Assembly: GCA_003446015.1 (NCBI GenBank)
Contig: DMBU01000096.1
Coordinates: 1-39,912, forward strand
Direction of reading: 5' to 3'
DNA: 39,912 bases
From: Bacteroidales bacterium
GTDB lineage: Bacteria; Bacteroidota; Bacteroidia; Bacteroidales; UBA12077
A program made the position numbers and the translations under genes. Shown piece by piece: positions 1 to 6,466 of this stretch (positions within the stretch are counted from its first letter, which is position 1; each line of letters begins with the position of its first letter). The notes under the pieces were generated by a model. The model made no database searches and had not been told where the DNA came from. It saw only the letters and a list, made by a program, of their open reading frames with translations.

Positions 1-218
1 TGTGTATAAAGAGTAGTTTAGGGCCTGGGGCAAAACAATTGATTTTCATTCTATTGGCCGCATTTTAGGTACAAAAACGGATATTCATTTTATTTTAGAA
101 TAGTCTATTTAATATTTGATATGTTAGACAAGGTATAAAATTAATTGTTTAATAAATATTTAACTAATCTATTTTATTTTGATTATGAAAACTTTAAATT
201 TGATTATAATCTAAATTG

Positions 219-689
219 ATGGTAATGAATAAAAAGAAAAAAACATTTGCTGTATATTTTTTAATTGTTCTAATTGTTTTCCAATCGATAAGTGGATTAT
301 TTGGAGGAGTTGGCTTGTTGATTGATCCAAACGGAAGTTATTTGAAAATGCCATTGTTTTTTCTAAGAAATACTCCATTTAAAGATTATTTGATACCTGC
401 TTTAGTTTTATTTTTTATACTAGGTGTTTATCCAACATTTATTGCTGTTGGCTTAATTTTTAACCTTAAAATTAAATGGACAAATATTATTAATATTTAT
501 AAAGATCAGCATTGGGTATGGACATATAGTTTGTATTTGGGTATAATACTGTCTTTATGGATTGATTTTCAGGTTATGTTTATAGGCTATTGGCACTTTA
601 TTCAAACTATATATGCACTACTGGGAATAGCAATATTAATTATTGCGTTGCTTCCGAATGTAAAAAATTACTATAAGTTAACGGATTAA
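219..689 (+). CDS. Small four-TM membrane protein of unknown function
   Basis: A 156-residue protein with a lysine-rich N-terminus followed by four hydrophobic stretches (roughly residues 9-35, 50-75, 95-122 and 125-145), so an inner-membrane protein. The reading frame opens with a TTG at 216; the ATG at 219 or the one at 225 is the likelier start, and neither has a clear ribosome binding site. I recognise no family motif. It stands alone: the next gene is convergent and ends 4 bases away. No function can be assigned; that it is a real gene rests on the length of the frame, the basic-then-hydrophobic start and the lack of a competing frame. Confidence 0.7.
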   Translation: MVMNKKKKTFAVYFLIVLIVFQSISGLFGGVGLLIDPNGSYLKMPLFFLRNTPFKDYLIPALVLFFILGVYPTFIAVGLIFNLKIKWTNIINIYKDQHWVWTYSLYLGIILSLWIDFQVMFIGYWHFIQTIYALLGIAILIIALLPNVKNYYKLTD

Positions 690-693
690 TTTT

Positions 694-2250
694 TTAAACA
701 TTGTTACTTATTTTTTTCAGTGCTTTTTCACGAATTACTTCTTGCGTATCTCTGTTTTCAATTTTACTTTCAAGCCACGAAATAATATCAAAATAAATAA
801 AAGGTCTTCGTTCATAAAATTTATCATTTAATGGTAATAACTGTTCACGAAGATCTTTAAATGCATCAATAAGCTGATCGCGTGTAATTGAACTCAACTT
901 CCGTAAGAATTTCATGATAATTTTTTGGAATAAGTGTAAATCATTTTTCTTGATCAAAAATCGGTATGTAGAACGAATATAATAATCAACCAAATCAAGA
1001 TTTCCTAGTTCATAATGACTAATTAAATTTAAAATTCGGGCAAAACTATGTATGTCTGATCTAAGGTCGACATCTTTCATGTTTATAATTTTATTCAGCC
1101 AGAAAACAACTTTTTGGTAATCACTATTACCAAAATACATGCATGCAAATTTGTAATAAAAAATGATAATGTAATGTGTGTCAAGTAAAAGCTCAAAATC
1201 CTCAAGACTTTTGGCTATTTCCGGAATTATTTTTGATCCTTCCGAAAATTCACCTAACATAAAATATCGATTAATTCGATGTGTAGCGGAGTATTTAAAC
1301 AACAACAGCCTGATGTTTTCTGTTAATCTTAAATCAGGAATCTCCTTTATAGAATCAAGTTTCTGAACAGTAACTTTGAACTCTTCATACTTATGTAATT
1401 TTGATTGCGACACAAGCAGGTTATTTATTGACCTGATATACATCTCAATTTTTGGTATAATCAGTTCGTTTTTTTCATCGAATAGATTAACCCATTTTTT
1501 AGCATATTCATATCCTCTTTCAAAATCCTGGATAAAGAAATAATATCCAACAAAAGAGTTGTATAAATACATTTTTTCATCGAACGATAGTTGCTCTTCC
1601 TGGAATACAGGTAAAGTGGAATATAAAAAGCTATTAACCAGCTCAAAATCTTTATGGTTTCTTAAGAATCCAATTTTTAAATAAAATGAATATAGTTTTA
1701 TTGTAAGATTAGAAAATGTATTAATGTTATTTATTTTGTCGTTAATTTGATCGGAAGCTTTGATAAGTTGGCTTACCTTATCTTCGATGTTAGATCTTAT
1801 ATATTTAGTTACCAGTCTTTTTTCGAATTCAGTAATTTCAAGAAGTAATGTGTTTTTATCATTTTTTTCAGCAAGATTTTTAGCTTTCTCAAGCATTTTA
1901 ACACATTGGTCGTAAAGGCATTTATTATATAAAATTGTAGCGTGATCAATGAATTCATGTAAACGGATGTCTAAATCTTCATCAGAATTTAGTCCTCTTA
2001 AATTTTGAAGGATTTGCTTGTATAAATGTGCTTTTAAGTTTGAAAGTTGTTGACTTTTTATTGATTGATCTTTTTCCAGGATTTTCGATTCATCATAATC
2101 TTTCTGTTTATCAATTAAATCAAAAAGTTTTAAAAATTTGGTATCCTCACCAGCGGTTTGTTTGTTTACATGTAACTTAAAGTACCTTTTCTCTGCCTTG
2201 GTCAGAGATTTTATAAGCTGAAATAACGGATCGGTATTTTTGTTGGACAT
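694..2250 (-). CDS. Bacteroidota-specific all-helical protein of unknown function
   Basis: A 518-residue cytoplasmic protein with no signal peptide or membrane span. It begins with a distinctive segment (DPLFQLIKSLTKAEKRYFKL) that I know as a recurrent opening of uncharacterised Bacteroidota proteins. The rest is Leu/Lys/Glu-rich with many Tyr and Phe, consistent with alpha-helical hairpins of a degenerate TPR kind, though no canonical TPR consensus is obvious. ATG start at 2250. It is transcribed divergently from the LeuD-like gene, and the region between them holds two opposed candidate promoters. Function unknown; a scaffold role is only a guess from fold type. Confidence 0.85.
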   Translation of the reverse strand: MSNKNTDPLFQLIKSLTKAEKRYFKLHVNKQTAGEDTKFLKLFDLIDKQKDYDESKILEKDQSIKSQQLSNLKAHLYKQILQNLRGLNSDEDLDIRLHEFIDHATILYNKCLYDQCVKMLEKAKNLAEKNDKNTLLLEITEFEKRLVTKYIRSNIEDKVSQLIKASDQINDKINNINTFSNLTIKLYSFYLKIGFLRNHKDFELVNSFLYSTLPVFQEEQLSFDEKMYLYNSFVGYYFFIQDFERGYEYAKKWVNLFDEKNELIIPKIEMYIRSINNLLVSQSKLHKYEEFKVTVQKLDSIKEIPDLRLTENIRLLLFKYSATHRINRYFMLGEFSEGSKIIPEIAKSLEDFELLLDTHYIIIFYYKFACMYFGNSDYQKVVFWLNKIINMKDVDLRSDIHSFARILNLISHYELGNLDLVDYYIRSTYRFLIKKNDLHLFQKIIMKFLRKLSSITRDQLIDAFKDLREQLLPLNDKFYERRPFIYFDIISWLESKIENRDTQEVIREKALKKISNNV

Positions 2251-2363
2251 TGGATAACTTATTTATGTACTACTTGATGTTAATTGCTATTTTTCAGATA
2301 ATTATTATTTATAAAACATTATAGTTTCACATATAGGCATCGTAAAAAACTAAATATTTTGTT

Positions 2364-2393
2364 TTTGAACATGGTTTACAAAAAATACTTTTG
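2364..2393 (+). promoter_or_regulatory. Candidate Bacteroidota-type promoter for the LeuD-like gene
   Basis: TTTG at 2364-2367 and TACTTTTG at 2386-2393, separated by 18 bases, match the Bacteroidota housekeeping pattern (TTTG, about 19-21 bases, TAnnTTTG) apart from one base of spacing. Transcription would start near 2400 and leave a leader of about 55 bases before the ATG at 2457. Sequence match only. Confidence 0.45.
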
Positions 2394-2416
2394 GTTGGTT
2401 TTTTAAGATGTGATAA

Positions 2417-2446
2417 CAAATGTAAATAAAATATTGAAAACACAAA
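2417..2446 (-). promoter_or_regulatory. Candidate Bacteroidota-type promoter for the 518-residue protein
   Basis: On the minus strand, TTTG at 2446-2443 and TACATTTG at 2424-2417 are separated by 18 bases, the same arrangement as the opposed candidate promoter just upstream. Transcription would start near 2410, giving a leader of about 160 bases before the ATG at 2250. Sequence match only. Confidence 0.35.
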
Positions 2447-2456
2447 TTTTAATCTT

Positions 2457-2984
2457 ATGAGTATTTTAAATGTCTCTACTTTAACCTCTGGAGTTGTTGC
2501 TATTGCAAAGGATCTGAAGAAAAATAATCAGGAAACATTAGACATAAAAATTGTAAAAGAAGGTTCTAATAATATAGAAAATATTTTAGTGGTTGATGTT
2601 GAAAGTGAAAAGATTTCAAATTATGATGAAGTAGTAAAGTCGATTTTCGATTCAGGTTTTGGGGTTGTAATATCAGATGTGTTTACCGAGATATTCAGTG
2701 CAAAAGCAATTAATTATGGTATATTAACTATTGAAGTTTCCAGAAGCTTTCTAAAGAAAATCATGAATGCAAGTAAAGAAACAGCAATTAAACTATTTAT
2801 TGATGTCAAGGGGCAGGAGGTTATGATAATTGACTCGGGTGAAAAGGAATATTTTGAGATAAGTGACTATAATAAAGAATGTTTTGTTAAAGGGAATGAT
2901 GATTCTGATAACTTATATGATATATGGAATGATATTGGAAACTCATACCATGAAGAAGAAATGCATGATTATATTGGAGAATAA
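2457..2984 (+). CDS. Orphan LeuD-like (aconitase swivel domain) protein, probably not a dehydratase
   Basis: A 175-residue cytoplasmic protein. Residues 67-94 (GFGVVISDVFTEIFSAKAIN and following YGILTIEV) follow the LeuD pattern in which a G-[FI]-x-[AC]-[IV]-I strand leads into SFADIFYNN and then NGILPI. Residues 118-154 follow the C-terminal LeuD pattern, where KG and a hydrophobic strand lead to FEI, a charged loop with E-C, then a KGNDDSDNL segment in place of NGLDDIGLT. This places it in the LeuD/aconitase swivel family. However, the GCGSSREHA loop expected just before residue 67, which forms much of the substrate site, is replaced by SEKISNYDE, and the usual NVDTD start is not recognisable. 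No leuC or other leucine gene is nearby. I infer a non-catalytic or repurposed homologue; a very diverged enzyme is less likely. Confidence 0.7.
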   Translation: MSILNVSTLTSGVVAIAKDLKKNNQETLDIKIVKEGSNNIENILVVDVESEKISNYDEVVKSIFDSGFGVVISDVFTEIFSAKAINYGILTIEVSRSFLKKIMNASKETAIKLFIDVKGQEVMIIDSGEKEYFEISDYNKECFVKGNDDSDNLYDIWNDIGNSYHEEEMHDYIGE

Positions 2985-3025
2985 ATGATTTTTTTTGATT
3001 TTTATTAATGTAGTTTTTGCAAAAA

Positions 3026-3062
3026 AGGAAGTCGTCCTTGTATTTAGGGGCGGCTTCTTTAA
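3026..3062 (+). terminator. Rho-independent terminator after the LeuD-like gene
   Basis: An 11-pair stem with arms at 3028-3038 and 3047-3057 (three G-U pairs in the plus-strand RNA), a loop of about 8 bases, then TTT. The wobble pairs become A-C mismatches in the opposite transcript, so it should work mainly for the plus-strand gene. Confidence 0.7.
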
Positions 3063-3088
3063 TTTAAATACGATGATTTTCTTTAAAA

Positions 3089-3706
3089 CTAAAAAGTCCA
3101 GACAAAAGAAATCTGAGGTGTTTGTGAGACAGGATCAATTCTCATATTCATATTAAACGACACATCTTCAAAGTCGGTTTTATTTCCTAATACATAGTTG
3201 TATCTTTCAAGTGCATCAAAAAGAAATCCTTTCGAAAAAACATGATAAGTTAATGTCCCTGTGCAGAATACAATAATTGCTGCCGTAAGGTATCCTGTTT
3301 CTTCACCTTGTAAATTATCTATATCTTCATTATTGTATGATTCTGGCCCTGGATTCTCGAAATGTAAATAAGCAAGTAATGGAGCAATTACACCCATTTG
3401 TGCAATGCCAAAAACACGAGTTAATTTATAGTTGTTTAAATCGCGGTTTGCAACAGAATCGTCTTTAACATATGGTTTCAAATTACCTCCAAACATACCT
3501 ACTTTAATATAAGTAGAACCCTGATTTGGTGAAAATCTTCTCTCAACAAAAAAAAATGGTGTTGCTGTAAGCCAGATAGTTTTGCTTTTTAAGTATAAGT
3601 CGGGTTGTTCTTTCTTTTTTGAAAAAGTCAAACCCGGAATTTGAGAATATGAGGACTGTGTAAAGAAGCTGATTAATAAACTTAATATGATGATCCTTTT
3701 TAGCAT
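3089..3706 (-). CDS. Secreted or envelope protein of unknown function
   Basis: A 205-residue protein with a Sec signal peptide (MLKRIIILSLLISFF, cleavage probably after SYS near residue 21). The mature part has alternating hydrophobic and polar residues, two central hydrophobic stretches (about 103-118 and 142-158), and ends in ISFVWTF. A C-terminal aromatic residue is common in outer-membrane beta-barrels, but the protein is short for one. The ATG at 3706 gives a well-formed signal sequence and is the likely start. No family recognised. It is divergent from the barrel-like gene that follows. Confidence 0.75.
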   Translation of the reverse strand: MLKRIIILSLLISFFTQSSYSQIPGLTFSKKKEQPDLYLKSKTIWLTATPFFFVERRFSPNQGSTYIKVGMFGGNLKPYVKDDSVANRDLNNYKLTRVFGIAQMGVIAPLLAYLHFENPGPESYNNEDIDNLQGEETGYLTAAIIVFCTGTLTYHVFSKGFLFDALERYNYVLGNKTDFEDVSFNMNMRIDPVSQTPQISFVWTF

Positions 3707-3878
3707 AACCTGGAATATGGAATAATTTATTTTACCTAAATTTATGAAAAAGGTTTTAGAATGTGAAATATAATTCAGAACAGAGACTATATTTTTTTAA
3801 TTCGTAATCTTTGAAGAATATTAAATTTGAATTAAATTCACATCCACATCCACTTTCACAAAATTAAAATTCAATTCT

Positions 3879-5048
3879 ATGATAAAACGGCAATTAATTA
3901 TTATTATATTTTTTTCTTTTTTATACTTAACATCTAAATCTCAGGATGACAATCCGGTAATTAAGGAATATAAAGAGGCCCTAAATGCAGAAAAAGGATA
4001 TATAATTACTCAACAGAATGAATATAAACAAGGATATATTATTATAAGTAAGGATGTAAATAATTCAGAGTATGTGGATTTTCTTAGATTTATAAAAGCT
4101 GAACCAGTACGATTTACAAAATCTGAAATTAAAGAATATGGATATGATGAGGTTGTTTATGTAACAATGCCTTATAATAATGACATTGTTTTTATGCGTA
4201 AGATGAATGAAAATGAACCTTGTTTATACTATTATAAATCTAACGATAAAAAAGAATTTTACATAAAAAAGAATAATGAGTTGATTTTATTGCCTCAAGA
4301 TAGCAAAGAATTACGAGATTTCTTACAAGAAGAAATGAGTGAATGCAATATTTCTGAACAAAATTCAAAATTGGCTATTTACAATAAAAAAAGATTAGCT
4401 TATATCTTTGAAAGAAATTCAGCTTGCAATGAAAAGCGAATTCCGTTTTTTAATTATGGGGTATATATCGGCTTAGGAGTTAGTAACTTAAAGATGGATC
4501 CAAATAGGGTAGTTACATTTTATAACGAAAATAATTCTAATCCAGATTATGTTTCCATTGCGCTTGGGAATTTTGATTATGAGTATCATATTGGTTATTC
4601 AGGGGGATTTTATGCAGACATTCCACTTGATGTTTATGGTGGTAAGTTATCTTTCCACCCTGAGATTCTTATAAAAAGAACAGGTTATAAATTTAAAAAT
4701 AACTATTACGGTGAATTTTGCTTTGATGTAAATTATTATATGACTAATCTTTTTGTAAGATACAGAGGTTTGGATCGAAAAAAATCTGCTTTTGTTGAAT
4801 TTGGATTTGGGTATTCACTTATATATGAAAAGAATCTTTATTATTTCTATAATTTAACTAACCAAAAATATGATGTAAATCCAATGTTGGGAAACACTGT
4901 TTATGGATTAGGTCTTGGTGTTGGAATGAGCTTCCCCTTCTCTGTTCGAAACGGTGTTGATCTTAGTTTAAGATATACGTTTTTATATTCACAAGAGAAA
5001 ATGCCAACAGTTTCAACCTTAGATTTAATAGTTGGTTTTAGTTTCTAA
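3879..5048 (+). CDS. Outer-membrane beta-barrel protein (uncharacterised)
   Basis: A 389-residue exported protein. Residues 1-21 form a signal peptide ending at SKSQ. Residues 40-190 form a soluble-looking region rich in Lys, Tyr and Glu that includes a GYIITQQNEYKQGYI segment of a type seen ahead of barrels in several Bacteroidota proteins. From about residue 195 (NYGVYIGLGVSNL) to the end are alternating strands with Gly and aromatic residues, finishing VGFSF with a terminal Phe, as expected for an outer-membrane barrel of roughly eight strands. Whether it is a pore, adhesin or structural barrel cannot be told. It stands alone and is convergent with odhB. Confidence 0.75.
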   Translation: MIKRQLIIIIFFSFLYLTSKSQDDNPVIKEYKEALNAEKGYIITQQNEYKQGYIIISKDVNNSEYVDFLRFIKAEPVRFTKSEIKEYGYDEVVYVTMPYNNDIVFMRKMNENEPCLYYYKSNDKKEFYIKKNNELILLPQDSKELRDFLQEEMSECNISEQNSKLAIYNKKRLAYIFERNSACNEKRIPFFNYGVYIGLGVSNLKMDPNRVVTFYNENNSNPDYVSIALGNFDYEYHIGYSGGFYADIPLDVYGGKLSFHPEILIKRTGYKFKNNYYGEFCFDVNYYMTNLFVRYRGLDRKKSAFVEFGFGYSLIYEKNLYYFYNLTNQKYDVNPMLGNTVYGLGLGVGMSFPFSVRNGVDLSLRYTFLYSQEKMPTVSTLDLIVGFSF

Positions 5049-5095
5049 ATATTAGTAAATTTATTTAGTGAGGGATATTCTAATAAGTAATATTT

Positions 5096-6346
5096 TTATA
5101 AATCCAGCAATACTTCATCGGCACTTCTTTCACCCAGAAGAATTTTGTAAGGCGATTCGAGTAATTCTTTGACTTTTACCAGGAACCCTACAGAATCTTT
5201 ACCATCAATTGTGCGGTGATCATAAGATAATGCGACGTACATAATTGGTCGGATTTCGACTTTCCCATTTACTGCAACAGGTCGTTCCTGGATATTATGC
5301 ATTCCTAGAATACCTGATTGTGGAGGATTTAAAATAGGAGTGGAGAGCATTGAGCCAAAAACACCTCCATTTGTAATAGTAAAGGTTCCGCCGGTTAAAT
5401 CATCTAGTGATATTCTCCCTTCACGACCTTTATCGGCAAGTCTTTTTATTTCAATTTCCAGTTCGGCCAGGTTCATAGTTTCAGCATTTCGGACAACAGG
5501 AACCATTAGCCCTTTAGGTGTTTGAACAGCGATTCCAATATCAGCGTAATCAGGATAGATTATTTCATCACCATCCATTTGTGAGTTGACAGCAGGAAAA
5601 GCCTTCAGTGCAATGGTTACTGCTTTTGTGAAGAAAGACATAAAGCCCAATTTAGTTCCATGCTTTTCAACAAATTGTTTCTGAAATTTTGAACGCATTG
5701 CTATTATTTCAGTCATATCAACTTCGTTAAAAGTAGTAAGCATGGCGGTTTCATTCTTAACTGAAACTAATCTTTCGCTTAGTTTTTTACGAAGCTGTGA
5801 TATTTTTTTACGTTCAACATCTCTTGTTCCTCCAACTTTTTGTGGATTTAAACTTCCTAAACTTGATTGTTGAGCTAATACTTGTTCAATATCTTGTTTA
5901 CTAATTCGTTTTAATCCATTAATTACATCTTCTACATTAATATTGTTTTCATTCATTAATTTTTGAGCCACAGGAGAAATTTTTACATTCTCGTAATTTG
6001 AGTTTTTATCTATTGTAACTGGGGCTGCTTCAACTTTTTTGATCGTTTTTACTTCATCTTCTACTTTATCGTTTGCTTCTTTCTCTTTATTTGGTTTTGA
6101 CTCAGGTGCCTTTGCATCGGTATCTATTTTACAGGCCAATGTCCCTACTTTAATTGTTTCCCCTGATGGTGCTATGATTTCAATTTTGCCACTTTCCGAT
6201 GCCATAAGAGGAAGTGTAGCTTTATCCGATTCAATTTCAGCAATTTCCTGATCCTTTTCTACGTAATCTCCATTTTCCACAAGCCAGCTTGATATTACTA
6301 CTTCTGAAATTGATTCTCCGGGACTTGGTATTTTTATTTCGATCAT
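5096..6346 (-). CDS. odhB: 2-oxoglutarate dehydrogenase E2, dihydrolipoyl succinyltransferase
   Basis: A 416-residue E2 subunit that passes the succinyl group from E1 to CoA in the TCA cycle. Domains in order: one lipoyl domain (1-75) with lipoyl-lysine K42 in ESDKATLPL; a Lys/Glu linker; a peripheral-subunit-binding domain (about 121-158, starting ISPVAQKLM); and the catalytic acyltransferase domain (about 178-416) with active-site H377 and D381 in DHRTIDG. The frame extends upstream to a TTG, but the ATG at 6346 starts exactly at the family's conserved beginning (MIEIKIPSPGESISEV), so I use it. It lies 120 bases downstream of odhA on the same strand. No E3 (lpd) gene is in the window. The single lipoyl domain and its sequence favour OdhB/SucB over pyruvate-dehydrogenase E2. 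Confidence 0.95.
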   Translation of the reverse strand: MIEIKIPSPGESISEVVISSWLVENGDYVEKDQEIAEIESDKATLPLMASESGKIEIIAPSGETIKVGTLACKIDTDAKAPESKPNKEKEANDKVEDEVKTIKKVEAAPVTIDKNSNYENVKISPVAQKLMNENNINVEDVINGLKRISKQDIEQVLAQQSSLGSLNPQKVGGTRDVERKKISQLRKKLSERLVSVKNETAMLTTFNEVDMTEIIAMRSKFQKQFVEKHGTKLGFMSFFTKAVTIALKAFPAVNSQMDGDEIIYPDYADIGIAVQTPKGLMVPVVRNAETMNLAELEIEIKRLADKGREGRISLDDLTGGTFTITNGGVFGSMLSTPILNPPQSGILGMHNIQERPVAVNGKVEIRPIMYVALSYDHRTIDGKDSVGFLVKVKELLESPYKILLGERSADEVLLDL

Positions 6347-6466
6347 TTTAATTCTAATATAAGGGTTCAATAATTTTTAATTTTGTCACTTTTCAAACAG
6401 TTATTAGCTTTTAGCCTTTAGCTTCTAGTAAATAAAAAATCGTAATTCTAAATTCTACATTCGTAA
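6347..6466 (-). repeat. odhA-odhB spacer with short degenerate repeats
   Basis: The 120-base spacer contains a run of TTAGC/TTTAGC units at about 6403-6429 and a second run of ATTC-type units (about 6441-6470) spelled roughly as cgtaattc, taaattc, tacattc, gtaatt. Such low-complexity tracts are common between Bacteroidota genes. I see no strong terminator here, so odhA and odhB are probably still co-transcribed. Confidence 0.4.

Noticed and set aside
3..68. Open frame from the window edge, possibly the end of an upstream gene
   Set aside because: Only 21 codons are visible and no motif can be recognised, so a partial gene cannot be supported.
3839..3853. Tandem cacatc repeat ahead of the barrel-protein gene
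   Set aside because: Only two and a half units; no sign of a functional repeat.
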